64,000 bases of DNA, from contig NZ_CP097263.1 of NCBI RefSeq assembly GCF_028622115.1, forward strand, positions 5,208,001-5,272,000, written 5' to 3'. The notes under the pieces were generated by a model. The model was not told where the DNA came from and ran no database searches. It saw only the letters and a list, made by a program, of their open reading frames with translations. The translations under genes were made by a program, and so were the position numbers. Shown piece by piece: positions 1-7,700 of the stretch. This DNA comes from Kutzneria chonburiensis. Its GTDB lineage: Bacteria > Actinomycetota > Actinomycetes > Mycobacteriales > Pseudonocardiaceae. Each line of letters begins with the position of its first letter. The first letter of the stretch is position 1.

Positions 1-707
1 CCCAGGCGGCGCTGGACAAGGCCGCCGGCCTGCCGGTCGGCGACGAGGGGCCGGAGATCTTCACCCGGGCGATCCAGGCCAATGTCGGCATCGGTGTCGG
101 CATCGTGCTGTTCGGCGTGGCCATGGGCGCGTTCTTCGCCGTGGCCTACGCGGTCTGCCTCGGCCGGGTCGGCAACCTGCGGCCCCGCACGCTGTCGGTG
201 CTGGTGGCCGGCGGCGGCTTCCTCGGCATCTACCTGGTGCCGTTCGTGAAGTACCCGGCCAACCCGCCGTCGATCGGCCACGGTGCGACCATCGGCGTCC
301 GCGGCGCGCTGTACGTGGTGATGATGGTCTGCTCGGTGGCGTTCCTGATCGGGGCCGTGGTGCTGGGCAAACGGTTGGCCCGGCGCTTCGGCAACTGGAA
401 CGCGACATTGCTAGCGGCGCTAGCTTTCGTCGTGGTGATCGGTGTCGTCATGGCGCTGTTGCCGTCGCTGGGCGAGCTCGCCGCCAACGTGCGCGACTAC
501 GGCGAGCAGGCCACCGAGACGCCACAGCCGCTGCGCAATCCCGCCGGGCAGATCGTCTATCCCGGCTTCCCGGCCGATGTGCTGTGGGACTTCCGCTTCT
601 ACTCGATCGCCGCGCAGGCGATCATGTGGGCGGCGATCGGCCTGCTGTTCGCGCCGTTGGCCGAGCGGCTGTTGGCCCCCAAGGCCGAGCAGGTGGCGGC
701 GTCCTGA
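1..707 (+). CDS. cbtA: CbtA family cobalt transporter subunit, 5' end cut by window
   Basis: Reading frame 3 is open from the first base of the window to TGA at 705-707, so the N-terminus lies upstream. Several hydrophobic segments are visible (around 85-165, 195-245, 310-350, 395-470 and 600-655), joined by short polar loops. The order of segments, the PAN-PP-IGH loop near 260-280 and the C-terminal FYSIAAQ segment resemble the CbtA family, predicted cobalt importers regulated by B12 riboswitches. The partner CbtB and any cobalamin riboswitch would be upstream, outside the window. The next gene overlaps the stop by four bases, which suggests translational coupling. A CTAG palindrome lies at 410-424 within the Leu-Ala-Ala-Leu-Ala stretch. 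The family is recognised from memory of its sequence pattern; cobalt as substrate is inferred from the family. Confidence 0.8.
   Translation, partial: QAALDKAAGLPVGDEGPEIFTRAIQANVGIGVGIVLFGVAMGAFFAVAYAVCLGRVGNLRPRTLSVLVAGGGFLGIYLVPFVKYPANPPSIGHGATIGVRGALYVVMMVCSVAFLIGAVVLGKRLARRFGNWNATLLAALAFVVVIGVVMALLPSLGELAANVRDYGEQATETPQPLRNPAGQIVYPGFPADVLWDFRFYSIAAQAIMWAAIGLLFAPLAERLLAPKAEQVAAS
410..424. repeat. CTAG palindrome copy 1 (in cbtA)
   Basis: The sequence is GCTAGCGGCGCTAGC. It forms two in-phase CTA leucine codons within Leu-Ala-Ala-Leu-Ala. It is one of six copies of SCTAGC-N3-GCTAGS in the window. Confidence 0.75.
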
Positions 708-1254
708 ACCGGCTTTTCCTGGTCTGTCACGGCGCCACCGAGGCCGTACGGCAGGCTCGCTTTCCCGCCGACGAGCCGTTGTCGCGACGGCCGGCGGCGT
801 TGGCCGGACCGGCCCGTTTGGACGGTCTCAGCCGGGGCCGGAGCTGCGCTGCGCGCAGACCGCTGAGGCCCTCGGCTGGGACGCCGTCGTCGACGAGTCC
901 CTCGCCGATCTCGATCACGGCTCGTGGCGCGGCCGGTCCTTGGCCGAGATCGACCAGCACGACCTGTCGGCATGGATGACCGATCCCGACGCCGCCCCGC
1001 ATGGCGGCGAGCCCGTCAGTGCCGTGCTCAAGCGCGTCGCCTCGTGGCTGGACCGCCAGGCCGACGTCGGCCGCGTCGGCGTCGTCACCTCGCCGTCCGT
1101 GATCCGGGCGGCAGTCCTAGCGACGCTAGGCGCCCCCGCCGCCGCATTCTGGCGGGTCGACATCTCACCGCTGACCGTCACGCAGCTCACCGGCACCACC
1201 GGCCGATGGACCGTCCGCGAGACCGGGCTTCCGCTCCAGGAAGCCGGGGGCTAG
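704..1254 (+). pseudogene. Histidine phosphatase family protein, frameshifted
   Basis: The N-terminal part (RLFLVCHGATEA then FPADEPL) reads in frame 2 from about 704. The C-terminal part (PELRCAQTAEALG to the TAG at 1252-1254) reads in frame 1. The switch lies between about 785 and 838. One missing base would restore a 183-residue protein, a normal length for the family. The start would be CTG in a CTGA overlap with the cbtA stop, where ATGA would be usual. The RHG phosphohistidine motif reads CHG. Degenerate RHG motifs may occur in relatives beside cbtA, so that change alone does not prove loss of function. Phosphatases of this type often accompany cbtA, where a role in cobalamin metabolism is presumed. 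A CTAG palindrome lies at 1116-1130. Confidence 0.7.
1116..1130. repeat. CTAG palindrome copy 2 (in phosphatase)
   Basis: The sequence is CCTAGCGACGCTAGG. It supplies both CTA codons of the Leu-Ala-Thr-Leu-Gly stretch of the frameshifted phosphatase. Confidence 0.75.
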
Positions 1255-1279
1255 CCGGACCACGTCCGCCCACCTACAC

Positions 1280-1293
1280 TGCAAACGTTTCCA
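1280..1293. promoter_or_regulatory. LacI-family operator upstream of alpha-galactosidase
   Basis: TGCAAACGTTTCCA fits the general LacI/GalR operator pattern TGNAANCGNTTNCA, with a perfect AAACGTTT core. It lies 44 bp before the GTG start of the GH27 gene. Repression by a sugar-responsive LacI protein is inferred. No lacI gene adjoins it; those in the window are at 29899-30903 and 44986-46011. Confidence 0.65.
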
Positions 1294-1337
1294 GCTTGTT
1301 GCAGCGCCGCCGCCGCACTACCTGGTAGGAGGGTGTT

Positions 1338-2654
1338 GTGCGTCGGTGGGCAGTGGGGCTAGCGGTGCTAGGACTTCTAGCGGTGACACCGGTGGCGAAC
1401 GCGGAGGACAACGGGCTGGCCAAGAAGCCGCCCATGGGGTGGAGCAGCTGGAGCTTCGTGCGGAAGGCGCCGTCCGCCGCCAAGATCGAGGCGCAGGCCG
1501 ATGCGATCAAGAGCTCGGGGCTGGCGCAGCACGGGTTTGAGTACGTCAACCTGGACGACTTCTGGATGAAGTGCGACGGGAACGGGCCGACCGTGGACGC
1601 GAACGGGCGGTGGGTGGTCGACACGGCGAAGTTCCCGGACGGGATGAAGGCGGTGGCGGATCACGTCCACGCTGACGGGCTGAAGTTCGGGCTGTACGTG
1701 ACGCCGGGCATCCCGGAGAACGCGGTGAGGAACAACAGCGCGATCGCGGGAACGGCATACCACGCCAAGGACATCGCGGTCACCACGACGTCGGAGAAGA
1801 ACTACAACTGCAAGCACATGTACGGGATCGACTACAGCAAGCCCGGTGCGCAGCAGTACATCGACTCCTGGGCGAAGGAGTTCGCGGACTGGGGCGTGGA
1901 CTACCTGAAGATCGACGGGGTTGGCAGCCCGGACATCCCGGACGTCAAGGCGTGGTCGCAGGCCCTGCGGAACTCGGGTAGGCCGATCCACTACGAGCTG
2001 TCCAACAACCTGGCGATCGCGGACGCGAACACGTGGCGGCAGTACGCGAACGGCTGGCGGACGCAGGGCGACGTGGAATGCTACTGCGGCGCAAATGGGG
2101 CAAGTTTTCCTTTGACGGACTGGAAACACGTGTCAGCGAGGTTCGACACGGCGGCGAGCTGGCAGCAGTACGCCGGGCCGGGCGGCTGGAACGACCTGGA
2201 CTCGCTGGAGATCGGCAACGGCGACAACACCGGTCTGACCAGCGACCAGCGCCGCAGTCACCTGACGCTGTGGGCGATGGCGGCGGCGCCGCTGCTGCTG
2301 GGCACGGATCTGACCCACCTGGACGCGACCGACAAGGCGATGCTGACCAACGACTCCGTGCTGGGCGTCGACCAGGACGCGATCGCCGCGAAGCGCCTGA
2401 CCAAGTCGGGCAACACCCAGGTGTGGACCAAGAAGGAGCCCTCCGGCGCCTACGTCGTGGCCCTGTTCAACACCGGGACCAGCGGCAGCCAGACGATCAC
2501 CGTGGACTGGCAGCAGGTGGGCATCACCACGGGCGCGGCCGCGGTCACGGATCTCTGGGCGCAGAAGGCCAAGGGCACGATCAAGGGCAGCTACAGCGCG
2601 ACGCTGCGCCCGGGCGAGACGCGGCTCATCCGGGCGGTGCCGGCGAATTCCTGA
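1338..2654 (+). CDS. Secreted alpha-galactosidase, GH27 family
   Basis: The 438-residue product starts at GTG, preceded by GGAGG about 6 bases upstream. It has a Sec signal peptide (residues 1-22, ending ANA-ED). The start of the mature part, PPMGWSSWS, is the GH27 N-terminal hallmark. The barrel runs to about residue 330, with the probable nucleophile Asp193 in YLKIDG and the probable acid/base Asp245 in WRTQGD. The motif GGWNDLD follows. A beta-sandwich C-terminal domain (GH27 C-terminal type) occupies about 345-438. It would hydrolyse terminal alpha-galactosides outside the cell. A short AT-richer patch at 2090-2130 lies in the barrel without disrupting the frame. A LacI-type operator precedes the gene. 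Related GH27 enzymes include isomaltodextranases and arabinopyranosidases, so exact substrate is inferred. Confidence 0.88.
   Translation: MRRWAVGLAVLGLLAVTPVANAEDNGLAKKPPMGWSSWSFVRKAPSAAKIEAQADAIKSSGLAQHGFEYVNLDDFWMKCDGNGPTVDANGRWVVDTAKFPDGMKAVADHVHADGLKFGLYVTPGIPENAVRNNSAIAGTAYHAKDIAVTTTSEKNYNCKHMYGIDYSKPGAQQYIDSWAKEFADWGVDYLKIDGVGSPDIPDVKAWSQALRNSGRPIHYELSNNLAIADANTWRQYANGWRTQGDVECYCGANGASFPLTDWKHVSARFDTAASWQQYAGPGGWNDLDSLEIGNGDNTGLTSDQRRSHLTLWAMAAAPLLLGTDLTHLDATDKAMLTNDSVLGVDQDAIAAKRLTKSGNTQVWTKKEPSGAYVVALFNTGTSGSQTITVDWQQVGITTGAAAVTDLWAQKAKGTIKGSYSATLRPGETRLIRAVPANS
1358..1372. repeat. CTAG palindrome copy 3 (in GH27 signal peptide)
   Basis: The sequence is GCTAGCGGTGCTAGG, giving Leu-Ala-Val-Leu-Gly with two CTA codons. 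A further half site, CTAGCGGT, follows at 1377. Confidence 0.75.
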
Positions 2655-2677
2655 CGCAGAGCTGGGGACCGGATCAG

Positions 2678-2710
2678 GTCGGCCACCGTGTGCAGGGCGC
2701 GGTGGCCGAC
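2678..2710 (+). terminator. Hairpin after alpha-galactosidase
   Basis: A perfect 11-bp stem (GTCGGCCACCG with its complement) encloses an 11-base loop 24 bp after the stop codon. There is no U tract, as is common in actinomycetes. Confidence 0.6.
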
Positions 2711-2880
2711 CGCCGGATACCGGCGCCGTGGGGTGGGCGGGTGGGGAAGAGGATGAGCCGGGCGGCACCGGCGGCACGGTCGAAGGCGGCCGCAGTCCGA
2801 GTGGGCGGACGCCAGGGAAGTGGCCGCCGGCGCCACAGAGGTGCGGCGGCGCGGGCAGGTAGAGAACAGGTGGCAGCGGG

Positions 2881-3125
2881 ATAAAGCGCGACGACACCGG
2901 CAGGTGAGGCGGGCGGCGGGATCGAAGGGCGGCAGCGCGGGTGGGTGGCGCGGGCGGCGGCAGAACCGAAGAGCAGCGACACCGATAGGCAGAACGGGCG
3001 GCGGCGGGACCGAAGAGCAGCGACACCGATAGGCAGAGCGCGCGGCGGCGGGACCGAAGAGCAGCGGCACCGATAGGCAGAGCGCGCGGCGGCGGGATCG
3101 AAGGGCGGCGGCGCGGGTGGGGTGG
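2881..3125. repeat. Degenerate 44-bp tandem repeat
   Basis: The core CCGAAGAGCAGCGACACCGA recurs with starts at about 2922, 2966, 3010, 3054 and 3098, a constant 44-bp period. A more diverged unit starts near 2881. The central copies are almost identical and the edge copies are worn. The array fills most of the 484-bp gap between the convergent GH27 and MFS genes. As 44 is not a multiple of three, no repeat protein is implied. I see no gene in this gap. Confidence 0.85.
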
Positions 3126-3138
3126 GGAGGGCGTGGCG

Positions 3139-4434
3139 CTAGAGGGCGGCGGTGGGGGTGGGCGGGGTGGGTTGCAGGTGAACTGCCTCTGGGGGCGGGG
3201 CTACGGGGCGCAGAGTGGTGCCCATGCAGGCCATGAGCAACGGCAAGGCGGCGAAGCCTACGACCAGGCCGAGGGCGGTGAAAGACCAGGTGCTCATGAT
3301 GACTCCGGCGAGGAGGCCGCCGGAGGCGCCGCCGAGGTTGAGGACGAGGTCGGCGAGGCCCTGGGTGGAAGGGCGGAGGGCCACGGGGACGGACTCGGTC
3401 AGCAACGCGCCCCCGGCTACTACGCCGGCGGACCAACCGCAGCCGAGCATGATCATGCCGAGGGCCATCTGGGGCGCATCGTGGGAAGAAGCCATGCCGC
3501 AGACGCCGGCGCCGGCTACGACGAGGGCGGCGCCGAGGGCGAGTACGGGGACGCGGCCGATGCGGTCGGCCAGAACGCCGAAAAGGGGGCTGGCGGCGTA
3601 CATGCCGGCTACGTGAACGCTGACGACCATGCCGACGACGACAAGGGTGGAACCGCCGCCGGTCATCTGGACGGGCATCATCGACATCATGCCGGTCATC
3701 GCGGTGTTGCACAGGGCAACACCTAGCAGTGCTAGGCGGACGTTCGGACCGATCGCCGACCAGACCTCGGCCCGGGTGTGCCGGCGGGGCAGCTCGGAAG
3801 CCCCTACGCCGCAACAACTGTCGCCGACGACCACGGCGACTCGACCGGCCAGCAAGGGATCCGGTCGCAGGCCGAAGAGCAGGCCGATACCGGCAACGGT
3901 GAAAGCTAGCGACGCTAGCAAAAAGGGTGACGGTACGACGGCGGCCAGGTTGGGTGCCGCGATCACGCCTAGCGTCGTCGCCCAGACCACTGTGGACATT
4001 GCGCCGGCCCGACGGCCGGGATGGGCCAGGTCCCCGGCGGCGTACCGAGCGGCCAAGGTCGCCGCGGTGCCGCCGCCGAAGGCCACCAACGACAACAGCA
4101 AAAACGGCCACGAGCCGACAGCCGACGCGAAAGCGCAACCAACGCCGCCCAACGCCCCGACCCCGTACGCCGAGGCCAACGCCCGACGCCGCCCGAACCG
4201 ACCGGCGACCAACGCCACCGGCACGGCCGACAACGCCGCCCCGACGGCGATCGCCGTCGCCCCCAACCCGCCGACGGCCACCGAGCCGGACAGCGTCGTC
4301 GCCGTCAAGGCGCCGAGCATGATGCCGATCCCCACGCCGATCGACCCGACGGCCTGGGTGCCGACAAGGAATCCGATGACCCTGCGCTGCGCGGGATGGC
4401 GGTCCACCATTCGATCGTCACACGCCGCGACCAT
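3139..4434 (-). CDS. MFS transporter
   Basis: The product has 431 residues with about 12 hydrophobic segments and a basic loop between segments 2 and 3 (GRFGRRR), as in the major facilitator superfamily. A second, similar motif, GVLADRIGR, opens the C-terminal half and reflects the internal duplication of the fold. The middle loop (about residues 205-235) is polar and contains CCGV. The substrate cannot be told from sequence; drug-efflux-type MFS proteins look like this. The start is uncertain: ATG at 4434 or ATG at 4410, neither with a clear ribosome binding site. The Hsp70-like gene lies 16 bp upstream on the same strand, so cotranscription is likely. Two CTAG palindromes lie in its membrane segments. 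Confidence 0.85.
   Translation of the reverse strand: MVAACDDRMVDRHPAQRRVIGFLVGTQAVGSIGVGIGIMLGALTATTLSGSVAVGGLGATAIAVGAALSAVPVALVAGRFGRRRALASAYGVGALGGVGCAFASAVGSWPFLLLSLVAFGGGTAATLAARYAAGDLAHPGRRAGAMSTVVWATTLGVIAAPNLAAVVPSPFLLASLAFTVAGIGLLFGLRPDPLLAGRVAVVVGDSCCGVGASELPRRHTRAEVWSAIGPNVRLALLGVALCNTAMTGMMSMMPVQMTGGGSTLVVVGMVVSVHVAGMYAASPLFGVLADRIGRVPVLALGAALVVAGAGVCGMASSHDAPQMALGMIMLGCGWSAGVVAGGALLTESVPVALRPSTQGLADLVLNLGGASGGLLAGVIMSTWSFTALGLVVGFAALPLLMACMGTTLRPVAPPPEAVHLQPTPPTPTAAL
3722..3736. repeat. CTAG palindrome copy 4 (in MFS gene)
   Basis: The sequence is CCTAGCAGTGCTAGG. On the coding (minus) strand it reads Leu-Ala-Leu-Leu-Gly with two CTA codons. Confidence 0.75.
3905..3919. repeat. 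CTAG palindrome copy 5 (in MFS gene)
   Basis: The sequence is GCTAGCGACGCTAGC. On the minus strand it reads Leu-Ala-Ser-Leu-Ala with two CTA codons. A half site, CCTAGCGTCG, lies at 3968. Confidence 0.75.
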
Positions 4435-4450
4435 CGCCGTAGACGTCCGA

Positions 4451-6187
4451 TCAGGTGCCGGGCTGTACCGAATGCTCGAACGTCTCCGCCGCCTTGGCTG
4501 CGGTCAGTGAGCTCGGGTCAGCAGTGGCCGGCGCGGTGAGCACGCCGACGAGCGGCCGGTCCGACACCGTGAACGCGACGACGCCGACGCCGCTGACGCC
4601 AACCGACCAGTACTCGCCGCGCAGGCCATTGCCCGCCCACAGCGCACGGATCGTGGTGGCGTTGGTGTAGCCGCCGATCAGATCATGCACCTTCGTGTCC
4701 CTCTCCTCGAGCGAAGCCGTCTGGGTATAGACCACGGTCCGCCCGTCGATGTGACACGTGACGCTGGCCAACCCGGTCACCGCGACCCCGCTGCCGTCGT
4801 ACCCGGCCTGGCAGTCGCCCTGGTCGGCGACGGGTCCGGCGAGCTGGCGGGTGCAGTTGGTGAAGCCCTTGCCGTCGGGCGATCCGGGCGTGCCGCTGCA
4901 GTCGGCGGCGCTGGGGAACCGCGACGGGCTGGCCACCAGGAAGCCGCCGAGCACGACAAGAGCCACCAGGACGATTGCGCCCAACGCCACCATCGTCGCT
5001 TTCGATGCGCCCTTGGAGGCGGGCGCCGGCGCGGGCCCGGCCAGCTGCGGGAACTGGGCACCGGCCATGAAGTCGCCGGTGGTCGGGTACCGCGGCGAAG
5101 AAGGTGCCGAAACCTGAGTCCTGATCGTCACGCCGTCCCGCGGCACGAGATGCGCGCCCGACGCGACGGCCGTCTCCGGCTGGTCCAGGCTGACCGGGGC
5201 AACCCGCAGCCGCTCCCCGATCAACGCGCCCACCAACGGCATCCGGCTCGCCCCACCGACCAGGTAGATGCCGGCCAACGACATCGGGTGCACGCCACTG
5301 GCGGCGATGGTCGACGACAGCAGCTCGATGCTGCGCGTGAGGCTGGGCCGGATCAGCGCCTCCAGCTCCGGCCGGGTGACCGTCACGTCGGCGAACGGCT
5401 CCGGCATCGGCACCACGGTCTGCGGGTGCCGCGACAGCGCCTCCTTGGCCGCCCGCACGTCCTCGACCAGCGCCCGCTGGGCCCGACGGTCGGCAGTGGA
5501 CTCGGGCCGAAGCAACTGCTGCCACCGAGCGGCGTCGCGGTTGGACACCTGCCGGCCGACGTACTCCAACAGCAGCTGGTCCATGTCGGTGCCGCCGAGA
5601 TCGGCCAGGCCGTCCGAGGCCTGCACGGTGAACCCGCCGGGCGTCGCGGCGACCACGGCGACGTCGAACGTGCCGGAACCGAGGTCGTAGACGGCGAGCG
5701 AGCTGCCCGGGGCGAGGCGGTTGAAGTGCGCGGCGGCGGCGACCGGCTCGGGGACCATCACGATGTTGCCGGTCATCCCGGCGAGCCGCCCGGCCGACAT
5801 GAGGGTGTTGCGCCGCGCGGCGCCCCAGTTGGCGGGGTGGGTGAGCCGGAACTCGTCCGGCAGCGCGCCGCCGAGCTGGCGCACGGTCTCGTCGAGCACC
5901 CGCCGCAGCACGGCCGCGAGCGCGTCGGTGACCGGGACGACGCTGCCGCCGAGCAGCAGAGCGCCGTCGTCGATGCGGCGCTTCGGCGTGGGCTCGAAGC
6001 GCGTGGGGTCCATCCGGGCCTGCCGCTCGGCGTCCCGGCCGACGAGGATCACGCCGTCCTCGTCGGCGTAGACAGCCGACGGCATGGTGGCCGCGCCGTC
6101 GACCTCGACGACGCGGGGTTGCTGGCCGGGCACCGCGAGCACCGCCACCGTGTTCGACGTCCCCACGTCGATCGACAACACCCGCAC
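4451..6187 (-). CDS. Membrane-anchored Hsp70/DnaK-like protein
   Basis: The chosen GTG start at 6187 follows AAGGGGG with 6-base spacing; the upstream in-frame extension has no such site. The N-terminal half is an actin-fold ATPase: phosphate loop 1 IDVGTSNT, phosphate loop 2 YDLGSGTFDVAV and the adenosine motif VGGASRMP. The Hsp70 substrate-binding domain is absent. Instead, near residues 390-425, there is a proline-rich linker and one hydrophobic helix (MVALGAIVLVALVVLGGFLV). A C-terminal domain of about 150 residues follows with four cysteines, probably outside the membrane and disulphide-bonded. This is a transmembrane sensor-like layout rather than a housekeeping chaperone; client and function are unknown. 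It lies between the sigma-factor and MFS genes on the same strand. Confidence 0.85.
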   Translation of the reverse strand: MRVLSIDVGTSNTVAVLAVPGQQPRVVEVDGAATMPSAVYADEDGVILVGRDAERQARMDPTRFEPTPKRRIDDGALLLGGSVVPVTDALAAVLRRVLDETVRQLGGALPDEFRLTHPANWGAARRNTLMSAGRLAGMTGNIVMVPEPVAAAAHFNRLAPGSSLAVYDLGSGTFDVAVVAATPGGFTVQASDGLADLGGTDMDQLLLEYVGRQVSNRDAARWQQLLRPESTADRRAQRALVEDVRAAKEALSRHPQTVVPMPEPFADVTVTRPELEALIRPSLTRSIELLSSTIAASGVHPMSLAGIYLVGGASRMPLVGALIGERLRVAPVSLDQPETAVASGAHLVPRDGVTIRTQVSAPSSPRYPTTGDFMAGAQFPQLAGPAPAPASKGASKATMVALGAIVLVALVVLGGFLVASPSRFPSAADCSGTPGSPDGKGFTNCTRQLAGPVADQGDCQAGYDGSGVAVTGLASVTCHIDGRTVVYTQTASLEERDTKVHDLIGGYTNATTIRALWAGNGLRGEYWSVGVSGVGVVAFTVSDRPLVGVLTAPATADPSSLTAAKAAETFEHSVQPGT

Positions 6188-6270
6188 GCGTGCCCCCTTG
6201 CTCTGGCTTCGCGCAGATGCTGCCACACGGATCGATGCTCAGCGCACCGGTTGACCAAGCCCGTCACGAA

Positions 6271-6303
6271 CCCGATGGGATGACACTCCCTCACCCCATC
6301 GGG
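6271..6303 (-). terminator. Hairpin after sigma-factor gene
   Basis: CCCGATGGG and CCCATCGGG form a 9-bp stem around a 15-base loop, starting 11 bp past the sigma-factor stop codon. It may separate that gene from the Hsp70-like gene. Confidence 0.55.
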
Positions 6304-6313
6304 GGCCCGACCT

Positions 6314-6949
6314 TCAGAACTCCTTCGTGCTGCCGACCAGCTTGCGCAGCCTGGTCAGCGCCCGGTGCTGAGCCACCCGAACCGCACCCGGGGTGGACCC
6401 GACCAGGTCGGCGGTCTCCTCGGCGGACAGGCCGACGACCACCCGCAGCACCACGATCTCGCGCTGCTTGTCGGACAGGACCGCGAGCAGCCTGTCCATG
6501 TTGCTCTTCAACTCGTCCTGCAGCACCCGCTGCTCCGGGCCGGCGACCGTCTCCGGCCGGTCCGGCACCTCGGGCACCGGCAGCGACTTGTTGCGGGCCG
6601 CCGCCCGGTGGGCGTCGGCGACCTTGTGCTGCGCGATGCCGTACACGAAGGCCAGGAACGGCTGACCCTGGTCCCGATAGGACGGCAACGCCGAGATGAC
6701 CGACAGGCAGACCTCCTGCACCACGTCGTCCGCCGAGGCGAACGAGCGGTCCAGCCGGCCGATCCGGGCCCGGCAGTACCGCAGCACGATCGGCCTGATC
6801 GATTCGAGAACCCGTTGCGTGGCAACCGGATCACGGTTGACCGCGGCATCGACGAGCTGCCGGAACTGCTCGTCCTGCGGACCGTAGGCGGCGACCGGCT
6901 TCGGCGCGACCTCGGCCCCCACAGGCAGAACCTGTGCCAAGTTATTCAT
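6314..6949 (-). CDS. shbA: ShbA/SigD-type RNA polymerase sigma factor
   Basis: The 211-residue product starts at ATG 6949 after GGGGAC; a 30-codon in-frame extension upstream looks non-coding. Region 2 contains RYCRARIG, the ASADDVVQEVCL stretch and SYRDQGQPFLAFVYGIAQHKV. Region 4 contains LSDKQREIVVLRVVVGLSAEETADLVGSTPGAVRVAQHRAL with its helix-turn-helix. These stretches match the ShbA (Streptomyces) and SigD (Mycobacterium) group, which has no standard N-terminal anti-sigma-binding domain. In Streptomyces griseus ShbA drives transcription of the principal sigma gene hrdB; the same role here is inference. No anti-sigma gene adjoins. A long non-coding leader lies upstream (6950-7614). Confidence 0.85.
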   Translation of the reverse strand: MNNLAQVLPVGAEVAPKPVAAYGPQDEQFRQLVDAAVNRDPVATQRVLESIRPIVLRYCRARIGRLDRSFASADDVVQEVCLSVISALPSYRDQGQPFLAFVYGIAQHKVADAHRAAARNKSLPVPEVPDRPETVAGPEQRVLQDELKSNMDRLLAVLSDKQREIVVLRVVVGLSAEETADLVGSTPGAVRVAQHRALTRLRKLVGSTKEF

Positions 6950-7614
6950 CTGTCCCCGCACGTGAAATTGGGTGATGATCCGACCTTCGACGGAGAATCG
7001 ACGTCGAATCAAGTTGCGTACTGCGTCAGTGCACCCCACGCGCCGGTGAAATCAGGCCGTCTCCGCCGTGGCCGACGACCCGAACACCCCCGACACCCCT
7101 TGCCCCGTGCTGTCACGCTCGTTCGGTGCCATTCCCAGAGCCCCGATCGGGCGTTACGCGTCCGGTCGTCGTCCCACCGACTTCCTTGGCGCACCGATGA
7201 CGCTAACGCTGCGTGGCTGGCCTCACAAGCACCCTGGGAAACTTTCCAGGAATGGATCCGCACTGGTGAACACGCCACTACCGACCGTGAGGAGTACGCA
7301 GTCTTCGGCCGGTCGGTCCAGGGTGGCTCGTGCAGACACACCAGAAAAACGTGCACCGAGCCGCCGTCGGACACTCCCGCTTACCAGGGAGAACACGAAA
7401 CGCAACCGTGACCTTGGCACTGAGCAACCCGGACGGACACGCTCCGGTCACAACCGTCCGTTGTCGTCACAACCACCCACCAGCGTTACGCGTTCGGTCG
7501 AACACCGGCCGTAGTCCAACCAGTAAATAGGCATAGAAAAGCCTTTCTGCCTACTCATTGGTAATCAATAATCGGCAGCATTGCCCACTCTTACTCCTTC
7601 GATCGAGTGACAAC
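6950..7614. other. 665-bp stretch without a convincing gene
   Basis: This is the upstream region of the sigma-factor gene. Open frames here lack actinobacterial third-position GC bias and resemble no family. The 18-mer GCGTTACGCGTYCGGTCG occurs at 7151-7168 and 7483-7500 with one variable base. The stretch 7510-7590 is unusually AT-rich and may hold promoters. Nothing else is recognised. Confidence 0.6.
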
Positions 7615-7650
7615 GAAGGGCCCATTCCCCGCGCGAGGAATGGGCCCTTC
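7615..7650 (-). terminator. Strong hairpin after chitinase gene
   Basis: A perfect 14-bp stem (GAAGGGCCCATTCC and its complement) encloses an 8-base loop about 50 bp beyond the chitinase stop codon. It is symmetrical enough to act in both directions. Confidence 0.8.
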
Positions 7651-7700
7651 TCAACAGTCGACACCAGATACGCGTTACCGCCAGTACGGTGTCGAATGTG

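Noticed and set aside
2881-3125. CRISPR array
   Set aside because: Units are contiguous tandem copies with no unique spacers between constant repeats and no cas genes nearby.
4685-6283. Long plus-strand frame opposite the Hsp70-like gene
   Set aside because: Shadow of a GC-rich gene; Arg/Gly/His-rich translation without any recognisable domain.
7068-7514. Open frame of 148 codons upstream of the sigma factor
   Set aside because: Composition lacks the third-position GC bias of true genes here, no ribosome binding site or family resemblance.
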